In this document: positions 1 through 8,778 of the stretch, piece after piece
Position numbering within the stretch: the stretch's first letter is position 1
Layout: every line of letters starts with the position of its first letter
NCBI GenBank assembly: GCA_039105265.1
Contig: JAPFFF010000031.1
Location: 558,001-622,000, forward strand
From: Tritrichomonas musculus
Taxonomy: Eukaryota; Parabasalia; Tritrichomonadida; Tritrichomonadidae
Reading direction: 5' to 3'
DNA length: 64,000 nucleotides
Position numbers and translations under genes: made by a program
The notes under the pieces: generated by a model
Databases searched by the model: none
What the model saw: only the letters and a program-made list of their open reading frames with translations
What the model was told of the DNA's origin: nothing

Positions 1-115
1 AAGCTTCACGTAAATTTTGAATTTGATTTTCGCGTTCTTCATCGACAACACCTAAATATTTCCACATTCTTTCTAAATTTGGTTCAATACTAAAAGTCAC
101 TAGTTGCTTGTTCAT
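1..115 (-). CDS. MAP65/Ase1/PRC1-like protein, 5' end only
   Basis: An open frame runs leftward from an ATG at 115 off the window edge (38 codons). It begins MNKQLVTFSIEPNLERMW and continues with KYLGVVDEERENQIQNLREA. A tryptophan followed by a (L/I)G(V/I) and an acidic DEERE-type helix is how microtubule-bundling MAP65/Ase1/PRC1 proteins begin (family knowledge). If correct, it would be a spindle or cytoskeletal cross-linker. Only the first helix is visible, so the call is tentative; any coiled-coil protein could start this way. It is transcribed away from the large composite transposon that starts at 473. Confidence 0.4.
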   Translation of the reverse strand, partial: MNKQLVTFSIEPNLERMWKYLGVVDEERENQIQNLREA

Positions 116-464
116 TTTAAACTTTCGATTGATTGGAAATTGATTGGAATTCAACTTATTTAAACGTACATCTCAATCAATTGACCAATTATGAAAAGAA
201 ATTTTGAATTGTATATATTTTTTTATCACAATTTTTAACGTATTGTTGAATTATCTTCACAATTTGATTTAAACAAAAAATAAAAAGAATAATAGATTGA
301 ATATAAAAACAAAAAAAAAACAATAACTATGAAGATTTGGCTCAGACAATTAATAGTTGCAATTGATCATTTTATTTATAATATTTTTTTCCGAACATAT
401 AAATATGAATTCAACGCATATTTAAAGAAATCTTTATTAAAACTGAATCATTATTAGTTTATAT
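116..464. other. AT-rich intergenic and promoter region
   Basis: No reading frame or recognisable repeat is seen. It must contain the promoter of the minus-strand gene starting at 115. Before the 31-kb insertion it was continuous with 31,679-31,885, so it is half of a divergent intergenic region of about 560 bp. Confidence 0.6.
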
Positions 465-472
465 GCTAAGAA
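465..472. repeat. 8-bp target-site duplication, left copy
   Basis: The octamer gctaagaa lies immediately before ggattaac, the outer end of the Merlin arm. The same octamer in the same orientation follows the opposite outer end at 31,671-31,678. Eight- to nine-bp duplications are typical of Merlin/IS1595 transposition. Confidence 0.8.
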
Positions 473-736
473 GGATTAACTAAAATATAGTAAGGTAATT
501 GTGAGATGTTCTCAAAAAGTGGGTATTCTTCAGAATTAATTGAATGAATTTTGGTAATAAAAAAATATATATTCAAAAAGTTCATATCTTTGAAAAATAT
601 TCAGAGAAAAATATTAATTCATAGAGTTCTTTGAAAATAAATTGAATTGAGATCTGAAAAAGTTTACTCTCAGAAAAAAATTGAGAGAAAATATTAATAA
701 AGGAATATGTCAATTTCGAAAATTCTAACTAATTCT

Positions 737-1190
737 CAACAAGCTTTATATCAACGAATTCGAGTGAAGAAACGAAATCTTTCTAAAAACAAATCGCTCA
801 AATATTAGCATTTATTTTGTTTATTTTGACTAATTCTCAAAATGCTATAATATATCGTTTTTTACTAACAAGCTTTATATCAACGAATTCGAATGAAGAA
901 ACGAAATCTTTCTAAAAACAAATCGCTCAAATATTAGCATTTATTTTGTTTATTTTGACTAATTCTCAAAATGCTATAATATATCGTTTTTTACTAACAA
1001 GCTTTATATCAACGAATTCGAGTGAAGAAACGAAATCTTTCTAAAAACAAATCGCTCAAATATTAGCATTTATTTTGTTTATTTTGACTAATTCTCAAAA
1101 TGCTATAATATATCGTTTTTTACTAACAAGCTTTATATCAACGAATTCGAGTGAAGAAACGAAATCTTTCTAAAAATAAGTCACTTAAAC
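737..1190. repeat. 129-bp tandem repeat, left Merlin arm (about 3.5 copies)
   Basis: The hexamer aagctt followed by tatatcaacgaattcg recurs at 741, 870, 999 and 1,128, an exact 129-bp period, and the last copy is partial. Copies are nearly identical, differing for example at a gagtg/gaatg site. The inverted right arm carries the same unit at 30,829-31,410 with one more copy, so the array has changed length since the arms were last identical. Confidence 0.9.
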
Positions 1191-1247
1191 ATTGATATTT
1201 ATTAATAAAAGTTAATATTAAAAAATTATATTAAATAATTATTTTTA

Positions 1248-1879
1248 TTATTCATTAGTCTTTACGCTTTTTAACGCATCAATGAAGGCATTCCATAGAT
1301 TTAGCTTATTCTGCCTCCTCCATATGAACGTCATCAGATTGATTGGACATTTATCTTTCATTTTTTGTTTCGTATGCATTGTACATTTTGTACCATTCCA
1401 AGTTCCTTCTATGGTATTGGTATGCGTTCCGTTTGATGATATAAAGCCTTCGGAATGGTTAACCTTATCATGACCATAACCAGTAAAAAATTCGAAATTC
1501 AATTCTTCTATGGCAGTATCATATGACTTCCAAAAGTCAGTGTATATGATACTGCCATCTTCGACATTGTCTTTGATTATGGATTTCATTGTTTCTGTTG
1601 TTCGATCTTCTACAGCTACTGCAAATAATCGTTTTTTGGGAGTTCTTTCGACGCCACCGACAATCCAGACTCCCTCGACTCTGTGGCCTTTGTAATATTT
1701 ACGTGATCCATATTTGGATTCATCTATTTCCACGATAACTCCTGGACCACCGATTTTTTCATGATGTTCAGCGACCAAATCAGCAATCAAATTTTCAAAG
1801 TAGCTATAATAACTGCATGCTGTTTGGTCGCTTACATCACAAAAACAAGTGGCACTTGTGACTGGTACTCTTAACAGCC
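1248..1879 (-). pseudogene. Merlin/IS1595-family transposase, left copy, 3' part (catalytic domain)
   Basis: This is the C-terminal two thirds of a DDE transposase; the rest is at 25,793-26,058 beyond the Polinton. The three expected catalytic positions are present: D in VEIDESKYG, D in YTDFWKSY and E in HTNTIEGTWNG, with the conserved NHS before the last. The first and last parts match the right-arm copy (29,864-30,766) base for base by eye, but an internal 372-bp block (about 1,360-1,731) is strongly diverged from it, without a net length change. This is the catalytically competent-looking member of the pair, and the Polinton insertion has disconnected it from its zinc-ribbon N-terminus. 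Confidence 0.85.
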
Positions 1880-1884
1880 AACAA
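1880..1884. repeat. 5-bp Polinton target-site duplication, left
   Basis: aacaa borders the element on the left and again on the right at 25,788-25,792. The uninterrupted sister transposase (about 30,124-30,136, opposite strand) has this sequence once, confirming the insertion point. Confidence 0.85.
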
Positions 1885-2270
1885 AGTAGTATATACTAGT
1901 CGGTTTCCGCGAGGCTGTAGCCCACGCGTCAACACGAACTAGTTAAAAAAAAAAAAGAAAAAAAAAAAGAACAAGAAAAAAAAAAAAGATGGATCAAAAA
2001 AAAAAAATAAAAATGTTCTCACTACTGCTCCCCATCAATGAAACGGCACAGGGTCCCCACCCCTACCGCCCATCTATGAAACGTCTTAGGTACCCACCCC
2101 ACTGCCCACTATCTATGAAACGGCACATGTACCCCACCCCTACCACCCATCAATGAAACGGCACATGTACCCCATCCCTACCGCCCATCTATGAAGCGGC
2201 ACAGGTACCCCACCCCACAACCGCCCATCTATGAAACGGCACAGGTACCAGCCCCGAGAATCTCGTACCT
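1885..2270. repeat. Polinton left terminal inverted repeat with internal 38-40-bp repeats
   Basis: Matches the reverse complement of 25,399-25,787. From the outside inward it has a unique tip of about 60 bp, an A-rich stretch (about 1,944-2,012), and six copies of a 38-40-bp unit. The unit's signature atgaaacggcac or a variant falls at 2038, 2076, 2115, 2153, 2191 and 2231. The inner part is far richer in GC than the surroundings. The 1,915-codon gene ends four bases inside the repeat boundary. Confidence 0.9.
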
Positions 2271-2273
2271 ACT

Positions 2274-5200
2274 TTATTTCGATTCAAGAGCAGCTAACCT
2301 AGCTTCCAATGCTGCTATCTTATTTTGTAGTTCTGTAATTTGACTACATAGTGCTATTGTATCATGTTGTTCACCAATATCAGCAATCATATTACTATAT
2401 GAGGTAGGCTTTGTTACATTATTGAGTTTAACATTGAACTCTCCATAATGGTTGTCCTCCCATGTTATTGCATACTCATGACCATTAATGTTATACATCA
2501 TAGTGTGAACATCTCCTGATATGGAAGTAGTTCTAAATATGAAATCAAAGCATTCTGTATAGTCTGCAAAGCTGGCATTAAATTTAATATGAGCTCCTTC
2601 ATTGAATGGTAATATTTTTGGGGCACCATTATAAGCCATCTTCCCAACAGTTAATGTTGTCTTATCTGTAGAGCAATATGATAAGTCATTATATGCTCTA
2701 ATGTCACTCTTCAATGCAAACTTGGCATCACTATCAGTCTTGGAATAGGTGTCACTCTTGAGTACATAATTGGTTAGGTCTAGTGGTGCTGGTATGTCAC
2801 TCTTCAATGCTATTTCATCCTGTTTCAATATTTTTTCTGCTAATGTTAATTTGGTATCTAAATATCCTTTTTCGCTTTCTATACTCATGCGCCAATCATC
2901 TGTCTCATTTTGATAATAGTTAATGTAATAAGTGATTCCATTAATTTCTGTACTGATATAAATTTCACTATCATCAGGGACATCATCATCATAATCAAAC
3001 ATAAAATCAAAATTCTTCACAACACCATCGTCATCAGTAAATGTCCCAACAAGACGAGTTCCTCTACCCATTTTTATTTTGACTTCCCACATTCCTGAAC
3101 TATCTTGTACATTTTCAAATGGCACTTCAATAGATTCTTTGTATATCAAATCATTTTTCTCTCTATATTTGCTAATATCTTTCTTTAATGTATACTCCTT
3201 TAGTACATCATTAACCTCATCAACTGTGGGGTATTCATTCATAATAGTAGCTATTGATTCATTATTGTCGTGGGATATCTTTTCAAGTGAGTCTACCTTG
3301 TTGTTAAGTGCATCTATATCACATGTATATGCTATATCCTTAACCTCAAATGACATTCTCCTAATAGCACTATTTTCTTTAATGGCTATACCAGTAACTC
3401 TTACTTGCTGTGGGTTGGCAATAACTATTGTCTTGCCATTTAAGGTGCATGTTGGGAAGTAATCACTGCCCTCATATTGACTTATAGTACCACCTGCAAT
3501 AGTAATAGTTATTATACACTCCTCATAGTCGATGTCATTAAACTCACTAACCTTCATAACCATTAGCCTTGCCTTAATAGTACCATCTGTAATAACATCT
3601 TCAGCTTCAAGGTGTACTTCCTTATTAACAATACTACCTACTATATCAATAGTATCATCTCTTACTAAATCATTCTTATCAACATAGTTATTATTTTCTA
3701 CTTCCTCATTAACCTCATTTATTTTATCAGCTAATAGCCTAAATGCAGGTTTTAATGATTCCCTGAAGTGGTTGCATAAATCAATAGCATCTCGATATGT
3801 TGTTATCGTCTTTGAAATGTCTTCAGTTTCATCAGTATATTCAACAACTACCTTTTCTGCATCACACCAATCAATAATAGGTGTTAAATCAGTTGTAGTT
3901 GACCTTGCTATTTTTAATGGAGGTAGGTTGCTTCCATCACCTAGATGATACAAAGCTTGTTCACCTTGTGATACACCTTCAATAGTAGCATCTATACCAG
4001 CCTTTGTAAATGTGAACCCTGTTCGAAACAATGTAAGACCAACATTAGCTATACTACCTGCAGTTCCTATAACTCCAAATGCTAGTGCTACATTTGATAC
4101 TATTCTAACCTGGTCTATGTCTTCTTGTAAATGTTTAGTAATCCTTTTAGTCTCTCCCATTTCTGCATTTAACACATTTACTTTCGAGGTTATGTCCTTA
4201 ACATCATAACTAACTACATCAAAATTATTGGTTAACATATTTAAATCACTCCTCATGGTAGTAATATTATCAGCTGTTATAATCTTCGAACTAGTAATAT
4301 TGTAGTCTGTATATAAGGTAGTAGCTGCATTAGGATTTGGTGTTATTTCATAAAACTGTTGGTCTATTATGTACTTAAATGCATTAGTTGATGAATCCCA
4401 ATTAATCTCATCAATCGGGTCTGTATAATCCTTCCTCAAATATAATTTTATGTCTCTGGTTTCACCAACATCTAAGCAAAAGCCCCAATCATAGCTAATT
4501 GTCTCAATAGTATCTAGGATTGGGATGACGTCGAGTAACCACTTATCAGTCTTTTTAATCACATTATCAACTTTGAATGATAACCTTGTTGCTCTAGATG
4601 ATTCACCAACATATATATCTAAATATATCTTCTCAAACATATCTGTTCTATCCATAACATTAGGAGCCATCTCAAAGTAATAAATAACTGCTCCATAGTA
4701 ACCTGGATGTAAAGCATTATCAATGCCACCATAAAATGACCTATCATAATTAGTATATGTTAGGTTCCATTCATCCTCATCATGTATCTTTCCATCATTC
4801 ATCTCAATACTTATCTTATGTTTGTAGTTCTTCAATAATGAGAACATTAAGCCATTCTCTTCATCAGTCTGTATCAATTTATCATGCAAGTCTGTTTTCT
4901 TAATCGTAACCCAGCTACCGTAGCAACCATCTGTTTTCCTACCAGGTCGAATATTCCATTTATTAATGACTTTCCCATTAAGATGACCTTTCGCATTATC
5001 TCCTGACCAATACCCCTTATTCTCAAGACTTTTATCAGTATTCCATTGTAGGTTCCATGTATTGCCAAAACAATGTTCCTTGAAGACAAAGTTTAATTTA
5101 TCAGGTATTTCATAGTTATCAGGTACTTCATATACCATCTTATAATATTCGTCCTCTCCTATTTTTTCTTCTGTGATGATAGATGGTTTATAAAAGTAGT

Positions 5201-8021
5201 GAACATCGCTTTTATGGAGTTTTAATGCATTTTCAGCTTCAATGATAGAACATTTTATTGCCTTATCTGTTTTTAATGCAGTTGGTTCATATTCATTCAT
5301 AATACTTAGTTCACCATTTAGATATAAAGTATAAGGGTGAAATGGTAGGCTTTTATCGAATGCTATATAATACCTATCATCTGTTGATGAGTTATCATTG
5401 ATGGTACAATAATCATTCTCTTTATTGTAGGTAATAACTGGACAAACTATTTTACCATTTCTGGATGCTATATAGAACTCTTTTATGTACCGACCTTCTA
5501 AATCATATATTACATTCTTTCTTAATACTATCTTGAAGATAGGCTTATTATATTCAATAAATGCTTGTTTTTGTAAATCAGGTACAAAGATGCCTAATAG
5601 GTTGCATTCGATATCATTGATAGTATTAGATAATGAGTATACATCCTTATTAGTAATAACAAATTCAGGTATACCATTTTCTATAGTAAAATCAGAGTCT
5701 ACAGGTGAGGTACCTCCACTTGGAATAGAATCACATATTATTTTTCCATTAACCTCTAAATCACCCTTTATAATATATTTACCAAGTACTGGTTTAACTG
5801 GGTCTAATGATGGAGTATCTTTCGATATTTGAACGCCATAACATTTTAATACATCCTCGAATTTATCAAACCTTTTGACAAAGTCAGGTATTGCTACTGC
5901 GGAAGAGTTATCTGTTTTGGCTTCTTTTGTATTTTCGATTGATAACGCCATTGGAGATGGGTCATCTTTTGGTTCCCAAACCCATTGCCTTTTATCTTCA
6001 TTCCAAACTATTTCTCCAAAAACCTGAACAAAACTATTTCTTGCACGTACAAGAGCATCTACTGCTGGGGTGTTTTGTGTTCGCCATCCATCTATCCATT
6101 CCAAATGTTGTGATAAAATAACCCATTCTTCATGTGTCATATCCCATATTAAATTGTTAGGAGCATCTAATAATTCATCATGAATCCAATTATCATCTTG
6201 GAAGTCATATCCATGTTCTTGCCATTCCTCATCTCCAATATTCCAAGCTACATATTGACCTAATTCTGCATGATATTCTCTATTACGGTATAACATTTCA
6301 TTTGTTGGCTTATGTAGATATGAATTCTCTTCTGGAAAGAACACCCATTCTTCATATCTATCACTATACCTGAGATGTCCTCTATGGTCATTTTCAAAGA
6401 TTGGTATTAATACATTTTCTATTGCTTCACTAACTCCTTCTCTCCAACCTTCCTCGAAAGGATAATAAATATTTAACATAACCCATTCATCATGAACAAC
6501 ATCCCACATGTAATTTTGAGGTACAGGAGCATTCCTATTTCGTCTCCATCCTGCAGGTCTATCCAAGTTATCATCTCTTTCTCGCCATTCCTCATAGATG
6601 ATGTCCCAAACATAATTACTATCTTGATTATATAGACCATTCGAACGGTCGCCAATTGGTCTGTAAATTGGTATTCGTTGTTCTTGGTCTTGTTGTTCCA
6701 TAGCTTGTTTTGCTATACCAGGTATTGCATCCTCATACATAACAACATCATGCATAGCATCTTGAAATGACTGTACTTGTTCACCAAGATTCAATCTATT
6801 TATATTCTCATCAATATTACCCAAATGTTCTTCAAGATGTCGATTTTGATTTCTTAGGTAGTTCGTCAATTCATCAATCTCATCTTGTGGGATACCTATA
6901 CCACCTCCTCCTTCCTCCTCTTCATGATTGCAATCACAGGATTTTATCTGCGATACTTGTTCTAGCAAATCATTAATTACAATCATGAGTACTTCGATAT
7001 TTCGTTGAACGTCATTTAAGTGGTCATTTAAGGTGACTGACATTTGAGTACCATCAATATGAGTAATGGTAATTTTATTATCTGGAGCTTTGGATAGTCG
7101 AAATAATTTTAAGGCTTTTGAGATACCTAAACCTAATACGCTCGAAAACAGCAAATATTGAAGTATTTGAGGAGTGTGTTTGTAATTTTCTAAGTAGTAT
7201 CTTGTATATATATCAAGGAATTCACATGGGCTACTTACTTCAATAATTTGGTCTGCCTCAACCAAGTCTGTACACCCTTTGTATCTATATCCTATTCTTT
7301 GTACTGACAATTTATTTAGATTCCAATGGTATTGAGATATCCTTGATACGAAATTTTTAAAGTTAGATTCATTAAAAGCCTCATATAAGAATCTCTTTGT
7401 TGTCATGTTAGTTCTTTCATTCTTTATGACATTTATCAATAAATCTCCCAGGTTCGAATAACCAAACTCAGCTAAAAATGGGTCAGGCTCGGGTGTTGGA
7501 AGTGGTACAGGGTCTTGAAGATATCGAATAACCTTTGTTTGTCCTAGTTGTTCATCAAATGCAATTTGTTCATATCCATCAACAGCACACATCAATTCGG
7601 TATACATCTCATGAATAGCCTCACATGTATTAGATTCTTCTTCAATAAATTCATTTAAGGTATTTACGCAAAGTTCATCTTTTATCAACTCCTTATATGA
7701 CTCTGCTTTTTCAGGTAGTGGGCTTTCTAATATAGGTTTCTTTTCAGGTCCTTTAAATATATATTTTAAATAATTAGCAAATTTGTGTGTAATAGGTACA
7801 TTGCCGAAACCATCAAGCTTTCCTCCATTTTCTATATAATCACCAACTATCTTTTCATCTATTTCTGCTTTATTGTATAAACAGCTAAATGTTGGATAAT
7901 CATCTGGGTCTCCACCTCTTATGATATCGATGTTGTTTTCATCATTAACACTTATCTCTATGTCTTTGTCTTTTAGCTTCTCTGTTTCTCCTGATTGCAA
8001 AGAATAAACTTTAATTGACAT
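2274..8021 (-). CDS. Giant Polinton protein, fibre- or adhesin-like (1,915 aa)
   Basis: No enzyme motif is seen. The C-terminal 150 residues repeat a LKSD(I/T) heptad-like pattern and end in a leucine/alanine coiled coil (ITELQNKIAALEARLAALES). This resembles trimeric tail-fibre stalks of phages. The middle region (about 470-720) has repeated tryptophan-rich stretches of the type W(D/N)x(I/V)xxEEW. Residues about 380-440 include coiled coil and a CDCNHEEEEGGGG linker. A virion surface or attachment role is inference. The ATG at 8,021 is used because the open frame further upstream lacks an ATG and would overlap the divergent gene at 8,038. The two ATGs are only 16 bp apart. Confidence 0.7.
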   Translation of the reverse strand: MSIKVYSLQSGETEKLKDKDIEISVNDENNIDIIRGGDPDDYPTFSCLYNKAEIDEKIVGDYIENGGKLDGFGNVPITHKFANYLKYIFKGPEKKPILESPLPEKAESYKELIKDELCVNTLNEFIEEESNTCEAIHEMYTELMCAVDGYEQIAFDEQLGQTKVIRYLQDPVPLPTPEPDPFLAEFGYSNLGDLLINVIKNERTNMTTKRFLYEAFNESNFKNFVSRISQYHWNLNKLSVQRIGYRYKGCTDLVEADQIIEVSSPCEFLDIYTRYYLENYKHTPQILQYLLFSSVLGLGISKALKLFRLSKAPDNKITITHIDGTQMSVTLNDHLNDVQRNIEVLMIVINDLLEQVSQIKSCDCNHEEEEGGGGIGIPQDEIDELTNYLRNQNRHLEEHLGNIDENINRLNLGEQVQSFQDAMHDVVMYEDAIPGIAKQAMEQQDQEQRIPIYRPIGDRSNGLYNQDSNYVWDIIYEEWRERDDNLDRPAGWRRNRNAPVPQNYMWDVVHDEWVMLNIYYPFEEGWREGVSEAIENVLIPIFENDHRGHLRYSDRYEEWVFFPEENSYLHKPTNEMLYRNREYHAELGQYVAWNIGDEEWQEHGYDFQDDNWIHDELLDAPNNLIWDMTHEEWVILSQHLEWIDGWRTQNTPAVDALVRARNSFVQVFGEIVWNEDKRQWVWEPKDDPSPMALSIENTKEAKTDNSSAVAIPDFVKRFDKFEDVLKCYGVQISKDTPSLDPVKPVLGKYIIKGDLEVNGKIICDSIPSGGTSPVDSDFTIENGIPEFVITNKDVYSLSNTINDIECNLLGIFVPDLQKQAFIEYNKPIFKIVLRKNVIYDLEGRYIKEFYIASRNGKIVCPVITYNKENDYCTINDNSSTDDRYYIAFDKSLPFHPYTLYLNGELSIMNEYEPTALKTDKAIKCSIIEAENALKLHKSDVHYFYKPSIITEEKIGEDEYYKMVYEVPDNYEIPDKLNFVFKEHCFGNTWNLQWNTDKSLENKGYWSGDNAKGHLNGKVINKWNIRPGRKTDGCYGSWVTIKKTDLHDKLIQTDEENGLMFSLLKNYKHKISIEMNDGKIHDEDEWNLTYTNYDRSFYGGIDNALHPGYYGAVIYYFEMAPNVMDRTDMFEKIYLDIYVGESSRATRLSFKVDNVIKKTDKWLLDVIPILDTIETISYDWGFCLDVGETRDIKLYLRKDYTDPIDEINWDSSTNAFKYIIDQQFYEITPNPNAATTLYTDYNITSSKIITADNITTMRSDLNMLTNNFDVVSYDVKDITSKVNVLNAEMGETKRITKHLQEDIDQVRIVSNVALAFGVIGTAGSIANVGLTLFRTGFTFTKAGIDATIEGVSQGEQALYHLGDGSNLPPLKIARSTTTDLTPIIDWCDAEKVVVEYTDETEDISKTITTYRDAIDLCNHFRESLKPAFRLLADKINEVNEEVENNNYVDKNDLVRDDTIDIVGSIVNKEVHLEAEDVITDGTIKARLMVMKVSEFNDIDYEECIITITIAGGTISQYEGSDYFPTCTLNGKTIVIANPQQVRVTGIAIKENSAIRRMSFEVKDIAYTCDIDALNNKVDSLEKISHDNNESIATIMNEYPTVDEVNDVLKEYTLKKDISKYREKNDLIYKESIEVPFENVQDSSGMWEVKIKMGRGTRLVGTFTDDDGVVKNFDFMFDYDDDVPDDSEIYISTEINGITYYINYYQNETDDWRMSIESEKGYLDTKLTLAEKILKQDEIALKSDIPAPLDLTNYVLKSDTYSKTDSDAKFALKSDIRAYNDLSYCSTDKTTLTVGKMAYNGAPKILPFNEGAHIKFNASFADYTECFDFIFRTTSISGDVHTMMYNINGHEYAITWEDNHYGEFNVKLNNVTKPTSYSNMIADIGEQHDTIALCSQITELQNKIAALEARLAALESK

Positions 8022-8037
8022 TTTAGGATATAATAAA

Positions 8038-8778
8038 ATGTTAGTATCAGTACAAAGCACAAATGCTGATGAATATAATAAGGTATCAGTTAATTTAGAT
8101 ATACCTTGGAAGTGTAAATATGTCAAGTATTATGTATCTTCTATAAACACCTTGAGTAATATTCTGTTAACCAATGATGAAGATTATATTGAGATGTCAA
8201 GTGATTCAATACCTCTTAAAGCCTATTTTCGAACTCCTAAATTTTCTTATACAATCAAAGAATTACAATCGGTATTAAATATAATGTGTTGGGTTCATTG
8301 GGAGTATAATCAAGAAACAAGAACATTCCAAATAAAAACCACAATGAAGACTACCATTACGTCTTTAACTCATCGAGCCGCATTAGTAACTGGTCTTTAT
8401 AATACTCCAATGCCTTTAGAGTTACCTGCTAATACAACCTATATAATAAAAGATATACCAATATTAAATCATACTAAGTTGTATCTAGTATCACTACAAG
8501 GTAATGCCATATACTCGAATATAGGTGAACAACAATATACACCTTCAGTTATTGGTACAATAAATACCTTCACTGTAGATAAGAAACCATTTATATATGA
8601 TTTCGAGACTGAGGGTAAGCCTTTAAAAATAAAAACATTTACAGATTCATTAAAATACTTAGAATTAAGTTTAGTAGATTTTCAATACCAGCCGATATTG
8701 TTAAAAAGTCCTTTGTTCATAACTATCAAAATTAAACCATCTAACTCGACTGATATCAATGATGTTATAACTAAGTAA
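8038..8778 (+). CDS. Unassigned Polinton protein (246 aa), possibly structural
   Basis: It opposes its neighbours in direction. It starts 16 bp from the divergent giant gene and its stop overlaps the polymerase gene tail-to-tail by 8 bp. The protein is rich in beta-strand-forming residues (I, T, Y, V) with no predicted membrane segment or enzyme motif. A capsid-associated jelly-roll protein is a plausible guess from composition and position only. The distinct orientation suggests separate expression timing. Confidence 0.65.
   Translation: MLVSVQSTNADEYNKVSVNLDIPWKCKYVKYYVSSINTLSNILLTNDEDYIEMSSDSIPLKAYFRTPKFSYTIKELQSVLNIMCWVHWEYNQETRTFQIKTTMKTTITSLTHRAALVTGLYNTPMPLELPANTTYIIKDIPILNHTKLYLVSLQGNAIYSNIGEQQYTPSVIGTINTFTVDKKPFIYDFETEGKPLKIKTFTDSLKYLELSLVDFQYQPILLKSPLFITIKIKPSNSTDINDVITK

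Noticed and set aside
1282-1695. Plus-strand open frames over the left transposase
   Set aside because: They are antisense shadows of the Merlin transposase, whose minus-strand frame shows the DDE motifs.
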